Positions 1 to 6,112 of a stretch of DNA of 6,112 nt are shown here, in pieces. A program made the translations under genes and the position numbers. The number at the start of each line of letters is the position of its first letter. Position 1 is the first letter of the stretch. Origin of the DNA: Lachnospiraceae bacterium (GTDB lineage Bacteria; Bacillota; Clostridia; Lachnospirales; Lachnospiraceae); NCBI GenBank assembly GCA_020860745.1, contig JAJBTR010000091.1, positions 1-6,112 on the forward strand, written 5' to 3'. The notes beneath the pieces are model-generated. The model ran no database searches and was not told the DNA's origin. It worked only from the letters and a program-made list of their open reading frames with translations.

Positions 1-102
1 GATTTTGTTCACTTATTTTCATTTTCTGATATTATAACACATGTAAACCCCCAATACATTATAATTTTTTGCTACCCCCATAGTAAAAAATACCTTCTCC
101 TT
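1..102. repeat. AT-rich intergenic segment with two copies of ATTATAA-N10-CCCCCA at 27-bp pitch
   Basis: No gene is visible here. ATTATAA occurs at 31-37 and 58-64, and CCCCCA at 48-53 and 75-80. Both halves therefore repeat with exactly 27 bp between copies, while the ten bases between the halves differ. Read on the minus strand, each copy contains a perfect TATAAT (36-31 and 63-58). The rightmost has a weak -35-like TTTACT at 87-82 with an 18-base spacer. The segment could be a leftward promoter/operator for a gene beyond the left edge, or the 3' trailer of a rightward gene beyond that edge. The window does not decide between these. Confidence 0.4.
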
Positions 103-142
103 GAAAAAGACAGCAGATTCATCTGCTGTCCTTTTTCTTTTT
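103..142 (+). terminator. Rho-independent terminator, strong rightward, possibly bidirectional
   Basis: A perfect 10-bp inverted repeat, GACAGCAGAT (109-118) and ATCTGCTGTC (121-130), closes on a 2-base loop. It is followed by a T-rich tract from 132 to 142 and preceded by a run of A at 104-108, which can extend the stem past one bulged C. Rightward termination looks strong. In the leftward direction the stem is followed by only five T. It would end a rightward transcript from outside the left edge and separate it from the protease gene that starts at 255. Confidence 0.8.
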
Positions 143-254
143 ATCCCAACTCAGGAACTGCCGCAAAACAGGTTGTTTTGTGACAACTCAAAGGTTTTAT
201 TTTTCTATTGTTTCCATATATTCTTAAGAAGAGAACAGAAAAACAGAATTATTT

Positions 255-1943
255 ATGAACAATCCGGAATTATGCAGAATTGCAATTTATTCCAATGATT
301 ACTATGATTTTATCATCGACTATACCAGTGAATACTCCCGCGAGGATGCGGCCTGTTTTCAAAAAGTCAGCGACCGATTTGACATTGCATACTACGAACA
401 GACGGACACACCGGAGTTGAATCCGGAGAATTATCCCTATGCAATCATTCCGAAATGCTTTGCTCTGACTGACCAGACTGCACTGGAAGCCAGCGGCATC
501 CTGCGCCTGCAGAACCCGTCAGGTCTGGATCTGTCGGGGGAAGGCGTGCTGGTCGGTTTTCTGGATACCGGTATCAACTATATGCACCCGGCTTTCCGGA
601 ATGCTGACGGAACGACCAGGATTGCCGCCATCTGGGATCAGACGGACGAGACGGGGACACCGCCGGAAGGTTTTTCCTACGGCGCGTATTATGGAAAAGA
701 GGAAATCAATGCCGCGCTTCGGGCGGAAAATCCGTCGGAAGCGGTGCCATCTGCGGACGAAAACGGACACGGCACTTTCCTTGCCGGCGTCGCCTGCGGG
801 AGTGCGGATGCCGCCATGGATTTTACCGGCGCCGCCCCGGAATCTGAGATTCTGATGGCGAAATGCAAAGAAGCAAAGCCATACCTGCGCGAGTATTATT
901 TTGTGCCGGAAGGAGTTCTCTGTTACCAGGAAAACGATCTGATGCTCGCTCTGTCATGGCTGGTGCGCATGGCGGAGCGCCTGCAGAGGCCGCTGGTCAT
1001 CTGCGTTGGAATGGGGAGCGCCATGGGCAATCATGCAGGGGAAGATGCCCTCTCTGTTCTGTGTGGCGAGATTGGCCGGCTACGGCTGCGGGGTGTGGTA
1101 ACCTCCGCAGGAAATGAAGCGAACGCCAGGCATCACTACTGGAAATCCGGATTGTCGGAAAATCGTACGGACCAGGTTGAAATTTCTGTAGGAAACAATG
1201 TGACCGGGTTTTATATGGAGTGCTGGGCCGCTGTGCCGGAAATCTACCGGGTATCCGTATTATCCCCGACGGGGGAACGCTTTGCGGGAAGCAGCGGAAT
1301 TGTCGGCAGGGATACCCATACGTTTCTTTTTGAAAAAACAACGGTAACCCTGGATTATATGGTAACAGGATCCGGTCTGGGAAGTCAGCTGGTTTATCTG
1401 CGTTTTCTTGCCCCTTACCCCGGTATCTGGACGGTAGAACTGACGCCGGTGCTGGCGATCGAGGGAAGTATTCACTGCTGGCTGCCGCTGACCGGATTGC
1501 TGCAGGGAGAAGTATTTTTCCTTCAATCTGATCCGGACACAACGATTCTTTCCCCGGGGATGTCTGCTGCAGCCATCAATACCGGAGCTTACCGGGCAGA
1601 CAGCGGAGGGATTGATCCGGATTCCGGAAGAGGATATAGTATCCTGGGGGTGATCAAACCGGATATTCTTGCGCCGGGAGTAAATGTCTGCGGACCGGGA
1701 TTGCGGACAGACTACACCAGGCGCAGCGGGAGCAGTGTCAGCGCCGCCGTCACAGCAGGCGGCTGTGCCCAGATTTTTCAGTGGGGAATCCTGCAGCAGG
1801 GACTGACTTATCTGAATTCGACAAATCTGTCGAATATTCTGATCCGGGGAGCAATCCGGAACGAGGACAGAACTTATCCCGACCGGGCATTTGGGTACGG
1901 ATTGCTGGATGTGTACCAGGCATTGGGGATGCTGCGATTGTAA
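255..1943 (+). CDS. S8 (subtilisin-family) serine peptidase, Csp-like, cytoplasmic or spore-associated type
   Basis: This 562-residue protein has the complete subtilase signature. The catalytic Asp is D104 in GFLDTGI, His is H172 in ENGHGT, the oxyanion-hole Asn is N287 in TSAGNE, and the nucleophile is S494 in SGSSVSAAVTAG. KPDILAPGV at 468-476 is the usual conserved segment before the Ser box. Residues 1 to about 85 resemble an N-terminal prodomain. About 140 residues (roughly 300-440) lie between the Asn and Ser boxes and fit the jelly-roll insertion known from clostridial CspB. No signal peptide or membrane segment is seen, unlike secreted subtilisins. In Clostridia, Csp proteases activate the spore cortex hydrolase SleC during germination. 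Gut Lachnospiraceae carry many related S8 proteins of unknown substrate, and no sleC is present here, so a germination role is not shown. The Ser box reads GSS rather than the common GTS, which should still be active. The start at 255 has only a weak, distant purine-rich AAGAAGAG (226-233) upstream, but the next in-frame Met is residue 109. I see no convincing promoter in 143-254. Confidence 0.9.
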   Translation: MNNPELCRIAIYSNDYYDFIIDYTSEYSREDAACFQKVSDRFDIAYYEQTDTPELNPENYPYAIIPKCFALTDQTALEASGILRLQNPSGLDLSGEGVLVGFLDTGINYMHPAFRNADGTTRIAAIWDQTDETGTPPEGFSYGAYYGKEEINAALRAENPSEAVPSADENGHGTFLAGVACGSADAAMDFTGAAPESEILMAKCKEAKPYLREYYFVPEGVLCYQENDLMLALSWLVRMAERLQRPLVICVGMGSAMGNHAGEDALSVLCGEIGRLRLRGVVTSAGNEANARHHYWKSGLSENRTDQVEISVGNNVTGFYMECWAAVPEIYRVSVLSPTGERFAGSSGIVGRDTHTFLFEKTTVTLDYMVTGSGLGSQLVYLRFLAPYPGIWTVELTPVLAIEGSIHCWLPLTGLLQGEVFFLQSDPDTTILSPGMSAAAINTGAYRADSGGIDPDSGRGYSILGVIKPDILAPGVNVCGPGLRTDYTRRSGSSVSAAVTAGGCAQIFQWGILQQGLTYLNSTNLSNILIRGAIRNEDRTYPDRAFGYGLLDVYQALGMLRL

Positions 1944-1957
1944 GTAAAAGCCCAACT

Positions 1958-2025
1958 GAAAAAAATGCGCCTGCCGATTCTGACAGACACATAAATACGA
2001 TCATAATTCACAGATTCAGCAGGCG
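1958..2025 (-). terminator. Rho-independent terminator of the leftward operon, between convergent genes
   Basis: CGCCTGC (1968-1974) pairs with GCAGGCG (2019-2025). The stem continues inward, with mismatches, to TCTG (1979-1982) with CAGA (2011-2014), giving about 15 positions around a 28-base loop. On the minus strand the stem is followed two bases later by seven T (1965-1959). It begins 8 bases past the alpha-galactosidase stop codon, as expected for that transcript. In the rightward direction the stem has no T-tract, so termination of the protease transcript here is not supported. Confidence 0.7.
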
Positions 2026-2032
2026 ATCTCCC

Positions 2033-4219
2033 TCACCCGTCAATCGCTTCCAGATACATCTCCACCGGCACGTAATCTCCCCACGCCTTCGGAATCAGGA
2101 TGCCGCCGTTCATCAGCGCATTTCCGGAATAGATGATGCCATCCTCCCGGAGGCGGTATTTTTTCTCCGGATCCAGTCCGCGCAGGTAAATCGGATAGCG
2201 AAGCATGTTCGGCTCCGTCCGGAAGATCATGCCCTGGACGAGCACTTTTTTCGCATCAGAGGAAACATACTCCCAGACCGCATACTGATCCTCGAAGGGA
2301 TTGCTCAGCCGGTAATACTTCCCGTTGTGAATCAGCGGTCCGTATTCCTTAAACAGCCCGATCTGCTTTTTCACTTCCTCTTTCTCCTCCGGCAGCAGTT
2401 TATTCAGATCCAGCTCATAGCCAAAGGTACCGGCCATGGCGGTCACCCCTCTGGCTTTGATGGAAGTGGTCCGCCCGGTCTGGTGGTTCGGCACCGCGGA
2501 TACATGGGAACCCATGGTGGAAATCGGATAAAAGAACGATGTCCCGTACTGAATCTGTGTCCGCTCAAAGGCGTCCGTATCATCGCTGCACCAGATCTGC
2601 GGGCAATAATATAAAACACCCGCATCAAACCGTCCGCCGCCGCCGCAGCATCCCTCAAAAAGCACATCGGGAAACGCCTGTGTCAGCCGCTCCAGCAGAT
2701 CATAGAGCCCCAGAACAAAGCGATGCGGCATCTCTTTCTGCCGCCCGGAGGGCAAAAGCTCCGAATACCAGTCGCTGACACTCCGGTTAAAATCCCATTT
2801 TACATATCTGATATTGGCACAGTTCAAAATACGGCTCATCACATCAAAGAGATAATCCCACACATCGGGTCGGCTCATATCGAGCACCAGCTGATACCGC
2901 CCGCGCACAGGCTTCCGTCCCGGAATGCGGACTACCCACTCCGGGTGGGCGCGGTACAGATCGCTGTTTTCCGAGATCATCTCCGGCTCAAACCAGATGC
3001 CGAAATCCATTCCCAGATCATTCACCTTCGCCACCAGGCTTTCCAGGCCGCCGGGCAGCTTATCCCGGTTCACATACCAGTCGCCAAGGCCGGCGTCATC
3101 GTTGTCCCGCTGCCCGAACCAGCCGTCATCCATGACCAGCATGTCCACGCCCAGCTCCGCCGCTCCCCCGGCAATCTCCACCAGCTTTTCCTCGTTAAAG
3201 TCAAAATAGGTTGCTTCCCAGTTATTGATGAGCACCGGCCGCTCGGTCAGCTTATATTTGCCCCGGCACACATGCTCCCGGATCACCCGGTGAAACTGAT
3301 GAGACAGCGTCTCGAAACCGGTGGCAGACAGGGAAAGGATTGCTTCCGGCGTATAAAACCGCTCTCCCGGATTCAGTTCCCAGCAGAACATATGAGTGTT
3401 GATGCCCATGACCAGACGGGTCTGGTTCAGCTGATCGTACTCAATCTGCGTCTGAAAACACCCGCTGTACATGAGCACGGCTCCGATGCAGGTGCCGCTG
3501 GTCTCCGTACACCCCTCCTTGCAGAGAAGTACCGTCGGGTTCTGGTGATGGCTGCTGATCCCGCGCTTGCTGGAGCTCTGCTGTACCCCGTGAAGGAGAG
3601 GGCGGCGCTCCGGCGTCCGCTCCTTCAGATGACGCCCGTGAAAGTGCACCCACTCCCACTTTCCGTAGGGGATATCCAGGCAGAGGCTGTGCGCCTTGTT
3701 CACCATCACAGTCTGGGAACCGTCGTTTACGATGACCGCGCTTCTGGTAATCACATCAAAATCCGGCAGGACACCGTACTTTAACACCACGCGGACATCG
3801 GAAACCACATCCTTTAAGGTAATTTCCAGCGTCTGCGCCTCATACTCCTCGGCATAGACCGCCGGAAGCCCGGGAATCGCATATTTTCCGTCTTCAATGC
3901 GGTATCCTTCATATCTCAGATCCAGCGCGGAGGCGCCGTTTTCATAGTGGACGCCCACCGCCGGAATCCGAAAATCTCCAACGCCTTCCGTGGCGTACTC
4001 TAAGGGCATCGTATCCTGGGAATAAGCCCGGTCCCGGTCCGCATCATAAATATTTCCGGAGAACCCGACATCCGGGTAATCCAGAAGATACTCCATGTCC
4101 TGACCGGTCTTCACACCATACCAGAGGTGTTTTAAAACGCCATAGTGATCCGCTTTCATCTGATACAGTGTATTTTTTGTCTCAAGATAAAATGTCTGTC
4201 CCTCAACCCTGACTGCCAA
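2033..4219 (-). CDS. Alpha-galactosidase, glycoside hydrolase family 36
   Basis: The enzyme hydrolyses terminal alpha-1,6-galactosyl residues of melibiose, raffinose or stachyose, releasing galactose by a retaining mechanism. It is 728 residues from the TTG at 4219, close to the usual 720-745 of bacterial GH36. It has no signal peptide, so it acts in the cytosol on imported sugars. An N-terminal beta-sandwich precedes a (beta/alpha)8 barrel. Barrel motifs in order are NNWEATYFDFN (332-342), MDDGWFG (363-369), GIWFEPEMISE (407-417), YVKWDFNR (472-479) with nucleophile Asp476, FEGCCGGGGRFD (521-532), and CSDDTDAFER (544-553) with the acid/base Asp. A C-terminal beta domain follows. The open frame extends to a TTG at 4258, but those 13 extra residues are merely clpX read out of frame. 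The TTG at 4219 has GGAGG 9 bases upstream and gives the family-like N-terminus MAVRVEGQTFYLETKNT. The gene overlaps the clpX-like gene by 17 bases and probably depends on its promoter and translation. No sugar transporter, regulator or other galactoside gene is visible in the window. The exact substrate is not readable. Confidence 0.95.
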   Translation of the reverse strand: MAVRVEGQTFYLETKNTLYQMKADHYGVLKHLWYGVKTGQDMEYLLDYPDVGFSGNIYDADRDRAYSQDTMPLEYATEGVGDFRIPAVGVHYENGASALDLRYEGYRIEDGKYAIPGLPAVYAEEYEAQTLEITLKDVVSDVRVVLKYGVLPDFDVITRSAVIVNDGSQTVMVNKAHSLCLDIPYGKWEWVHFHGRHLKERTPERRPLLHGVQQSSSKRGISSHHQNPTVLLCKEGCTETSGTCIGAVLMYSGCFQTQIEYDQLNQTRLVMGINTHMFCWELNPGERFYTPEAILSLSATGFETLSHQFHRVIREHVCRGKYKLTERPVLINNWEATYFDFNEEKLVEIAGGAAELGVDMLVMDDGWFGQRDNDDAGLGDWYVNRDKLPGGLESLVAKVNDLGMDFGIWFEPEMISENSDLYRAHPEWVVRIPGRKPVRGRYQLVLDMSRPDVWDYLFDVMSRILNCANIRYVKWDFNRSVSDWYSELLPSGRQKEMPHRFVLGLYDLLERLTQAFPDVLFEGCCGGGGRFDAGVLYYCPQIWCSDDTDAFERTQIQYGTSFFYPISTMGSHVSAVPNHQTGRTTSIKARGVTAMAGTFGYELDLNKLLPEEKEEVKKQIGLFKEYGPLIHNGKYYRLSNPFEDQYAVWEYVSSDAKKVLVQGMIFRTEPNMLRYPIYLRGLDPEKKYRLREDGIIYSGNALMNGGILIPKAWGDYVPVEMYLEAIDG

Positions 4220-5990
4220 TGCTCTTATCCTCCAGACCGGCCAGACCGCGCATCTCAATCAGCGGACCGCCCGTATTTTCTATGTAAGCTCTTGTAATCG
4301 TGACTTTTCCGATATTGTCATCCTTCGGAATCTCATACATGATATCCAGCATAAATTCCTCAATGATAGAACGGAGCGCACGGGCGCCCACCTTTTTCTC
4401 TTTCGCCTTTTTCGCGATGGCACGAAGCGCATCCTCCTCAAACTCCAGCTGCACCTCATCCATCGCAAGCAGCTTCTGATACTGCTTAATAATGGCATTC
4501 TTCGGCTCGCTTAAGATCTGCACCAGCATATCCTCCGTCAGCGCATTCAGGGAAAACAGGATAGGCAGACGGCCGATAAACTCCGGAATCATGCCGAATT
4601 TCCGGACATCCTCCGTGGTAACATGAGTCAGAATATTCTCATCCTCATCATATTTATCCTTCAAATCCGCCCGGAATCCGATCGCCGCATGCTCATTCAG
4701 CCGCTCTTTGATGATCTCATCCAGTCCAGGGAAAGCGCCGCCGCAGATAAACAAAATGTTGGACGTGTCGATCGTCGTCATCGGCACCATCGCGTTTTTA
4801 TTCGTCGCTCCTACCGGCACCTCCACCTCGGAGCCCTCCAGAAGCCGCAGCATACCCTGCTGCACGGATTCTCCGCTGACATCGCGCTGGGTAGCATTCT
4901 TCTTCTTTGCCAGCTTATCAATCTCATCGATAAAGACAATGCCGTGCTCCGCCCGCTCCACATCGTTGTCCGCCGCAGTCAGCAGCTTGGAAAGCACACT
5001 CTCGATATCATCGCCGATATAGCCCGCCTCCGTGAGAGAAGTGGCGTCGGTGATCGCCAGAGGCACATTCAGAAGCCGTGCCAGCGTCTTCACCAGGTAA
5101 GTCTTGCCGCAGCCGGTCGGACCGACCATCAGCATATTGGACTTCTCGATCTCAACCCCGTCGTCCACCAGGTTTGTCTTCGACGCCACGCGCTTGTAGT
5201 GGTTATACACGGCGACAGACATGACCTTCTTCGCGTGCTCCTGTCCCACCACATACTCATCCAGGCTTGCCTTGATCTTGTGCGGTGCCGGGATATTCTT
5301 AATGTCCAGAACCGCCTCCGGCTTCTTTTCCGGCTTCTTCTGCTTTGCTCTCACTTTCGGCTGATGTCCGAAGAGACCCTGCAGGTCAGACATGTTGACA
5401 AAGCTGATGTTCGGGATGCGGTTGAAGCCGCCGTTACTGCGATTAGCGCCATTACTTCCATTGGCATCACCGCCGTTGGCATTCCGATTGCCGCCATTTC
5501 CGTTGTTACCGTTACTGCCATCGGCACCGTTGCTTCCAATGCCGGAACCTGCACCGGTGCTGCCGTCATTTCCGCCGCCGGTACCGCTGTTTCCGCCATT
5601 ACTGTTCCCCGCACCGGGATTACCGGCTGTTCCGTTGTTGCCGCTGCCCGCACCGTTAACGGTTCCGTTCCCGCCGTTTCCGCCAAAGTTCGGAAAAAAA
5701 TTGCCGAGGTCAATATCAATCCCGGACAATCCCGGAAAGCCCATATTTGCCATGCTGTCGAAAGTCTTCTGCATACAATCCCGGCAGATATTCATATTGG
5801 TCGGCACATGAATCAGACGCCCGCACCGGCTCGCCGGACGATGGCAGAGGGAACAGTATTCTTCAAAATGATCTCTGTCATCTGCAGCATCCGTTGCCAA
5901 GGAAGAATTCTCATTCACATTGCTGCCGTCTGCTTCCAAAACGTCTGCGCCATCTTCGTTTACTTCTCGGAAATCCTGATCGTCAATCAT
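4203..5990 (-). CDS. clpX: ClpX-type AAA+ unfoldase with divergent substrate loop and long Gly/Asn-rich linker
   Basis: ClpX hexamers unfold proteins with ATP and thread them into the ClpP protease. The protein is 595 residues against about 420 for standard ClpX. The order is an acidic tail (1-45) and a zinc-binding domain with C46-x2-C49 and C69-x2-C72. Next come a Gly/Asn-rich tether (103-188), a Lys-rich segment (about 212-224) and the AAA+ motor. Motor motifs are Walker A GPTGCGKT (290-297), pore loop GYIG (323-326), Walker B IVFIDE (351-356), Arg finger in FIGRLP (Arg474) and sensor 2 GARALRSI (535-542). IGF at 437-439 matches the ClpP-docking loop, so ClpP partnership is expected. The usual RKH substrate loop reads NKNA (397-400) in a rebuilt segment. 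From memory, Lachnospiraceae have a second ClpX lineage of this kind, so I infer a specialised paralog. The ATG at 5990 has GGAG 6 bases upstream. The ATG at 6002 is in frame and would add four residues, but lacks a Shine-Dalgarno. It is the first gene of the operon and overlaps the alpha-galactosidase start. Confidence 0.9.
   Translation of the reverse strand: MIDDQDFREVNEDGADVLEADGSNVNENSSLATDAADDRDHFEEYCSLCHRPASRCGRLIHVPTNMNICRDCMQKTFDSMANMGFPGLSGIDIDLGNFFPNFGGNGGNGTVNGAGSGNNGTAGNPGAGNSNGGNSGTGGGNDGSTGAGSGIGSNGADGSNGNNGNGGNRNANGGDANGSNGANRSNGGFNRIPNISFVNMSDLQGLFGHQPKVRAKQKKPEKKPEAVLDIKNIPAPHKIKASLDEYVVGQEHAKKVMSVAVYNHYKRVASKTNLVDDGVEIEKSNMLMVGPTGCGKTYLVKTLARLLNVPLAITDATSLTEAGYIGDDIESVLSKLLTAADNDVERAEHGIVFIDEIDKLAKKKNATQRDVSGESVQQGMLRLLEGSEVEVPVGATNKNAMVPMTTIDTSNILFICGGAFPGLDEIIKERLNEHAAIGFRADLKDKYDEDENILTHVTTEDVRKFGMIPEFIGRLPILFSLNALTEDMLVQILSEPKNAIIKQYQKLLAMDEVQLEFEEDALRAIAKKAKEKKVGARALRSIIEEFMLDIMYEIPKDDNIGKVTITRAYIENTGGPLIEMRGLAGLEDKSIGSQG
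4217..4233 (-). promoter_or_regulatory. Shine-Dalgarno and TTG start of the alpha-galactosidase, embedded in the clpX-like gene
   Basis: On the minus strand, GGAGG at 4233-4229 precedes TTG at 4219-4217 by 9 bases. The Shine-Dalgarno sequence is made from clpX-like codons near its C-terminus, 24 bases before the end of that gene. A ribosome finishing the upstream gene would clear the site and could reinitiate, which is the usual arrangement for translational coupling. It also decides the start, because the upstream TTG at 4258 would add only out-of-frame residues. Confidence 0.75.
5427..5684 (-). repeat. Degenerate Gly/Asn-rich coding repeat in the clpX-like gene
   Basis: About 86 consecutive residues are almost entirely Gly, Asn, Ser, Ala, Thr and Asp, with partial Gly-x-x periodicity and only one Pro, so it is not collagen-like. 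The DNA is built from near-repeats of GGN/NGG codons. For example, the plus-strand 10-mer TTCCGTTGTT recurs at 5498-5507 and 5630-5639. Third positions vary between units, so this is not a simple exact tandem repeat. It encodes a predicted flexible, uncharged tether between the zinc-binding domain and the AAA+ motor. Confidence 0.85.
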
Positions 5991-6068
5991 AGTGTTCTCC
6001 ATCTTTTGTAATTATGATCAATTTCAACTCACATAAAATTACTTTCCTGATATCTTATAATCGTGCTA

Positions 6069-6098
6069 AGTATATCATAGGAAAAACCGCTTTGTCAC
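6069..6098 (-). promoter_or_regulatory. Candidate sigma-A promoter for the clpX-like/alpha-galactosidase operon
   Basis: On the minus strand, GTGACA (6098-6093) is one base off the TTGACA consensus. An 18-base spacer separates it from TATACT (6074-6069), which is preceded by TG at 6077-6076 as an extended -10. Transcription would begin near 6062, leaving an AT-rich leader of about 70 bases before the ATG at 5990. No second promoter was noticed at the junction with the alpha-galactosidase gene, consistent with one transcript. The call is by eye. Confidence 0.5.
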
Positions 6099-6112
6099 TT
6101 GTTCAATTATTA

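Noticed and set aside
164..180. Small hairpin CAAAAC-N5-GTTTTG upstream of the protease gene
   Set aside because: Only six pairs, mostly A-T, with no T-tract or conserved riboswitch elements, so no regulatory call is supportable.
101..298. 65-codon rightward open frame starting with TTG
   Set aside because: It reads straight through the terminator hairpin, has no Shine-Dalgarno, and overlaps the start of the protease gene out of frame.
1260..1955. 231-codon leftward open frame within the protease gene
   Set aside because: The protease frame carries the Ser box and KPDILAPGV across the same bases. The leftward translation has no recognisable domain.
2723..3784. 353-codon rightward open frame opposite the alpha-galactosidase
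   Set aside because: It lies wholly within the GH36 catalytic gene, has no recognisable motif, and is typical of the antisense frame left open by codon bias.
5427..5684. CRISPR-like or tandem repeat array
   Set aside because: The repeat units are codon-scale and degenerate, in frame with an intact protein, and lack uniform repeats with unique spacers.
5392..5811. 139-codon Pro/Leu-rich rightward frame resembling a repeat protein
   Set aside because: Its Pro/Leu repeats are the reverse-strand reading of the Gly/Asn codons in the ClpX-like linker.
4623..6011. 462-codon rightward open frame opposite the clpX-like gene
   Set aside because: The opposite strand encodes an unambiguous AAA+ protein with all ATPase motifs. 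The rightward translation shows no recognisable domain and is a low-complexity Val/Ala/Ile/Thr string opposite the Gly/Asn repeat.
6029..6048. Start-stop mini-ORF (ATG TGA) in the clpX-like leader, with AGGAAAG 7 bases upstream
   Set aside because: The spacing is suggestive of a leader control element, but a two-codon match in AT-rich DNA is too easy to find by chance, and no attenuator hairpin was found around it.

Overview
The window looks like chromosome of a Gram-positive gut anaerobe of the Lachnospiraceae/Clostridia type. This rests on gene content: a Csp-like S8 subtilase without a signal peptide, a long ClpX with the IDEID, IGF and GARALR motifs, and an intracellular GH36 alpha-galactosidase. 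It is also supported by balanced-GC genes separated by AT-rich spacers. The assignment comes from remembered family resemblance, not a database search.

Layout: positions 1-102 are AT-rich with no gene, and carry two copies of a spaced motif 27 bp apart. A strong hairpin/T-tract terminator follows at about 103-142. A rightward gene (255-1943) encodes a 562-residue subtilisin-family serine protease with an intact Asp/His/Ser triad. It converges on a leftward pair of genes. The 89-bp gap between the converging stop codons holds a hairpin whose T-tract faces leftward, so it ends the leftward operon.

The leftward operon begins near the right edge with a plausible sigma-A-type promoter (extended -10). 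It then encodes a divergent ClpX-type AAA+ unfoldase carrying an 86-residue Gly/Asn-rich linker, followed by a GH36 alpha-galactosidase. The two reading frames overlap by 17 bases. The alpha-galactosidase most likely starts at a TTG codon whose Shine-Dalgarno sequence lies inside the 3' end of the clpX-like gene, so the two are probably translationally coupled.

The most unusual element is the ClpX-like protein. It keeps the zinc-binding domain, the ATPase motifs, the GYIG pore loop and the ClpP-docking IGF loop. The RKH substrate-recognition loop is replaced, and the N-domain is separated from the motor by a long low-complexity tether. It is best read as a specialised ClpXP-type unfoldase paralog rather than the housekeeping ClpX. 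No obvious biochemical reason links it to the alpha-galactosidase, and I see no CRISPR array, mobile element, tRNA or rRNA.
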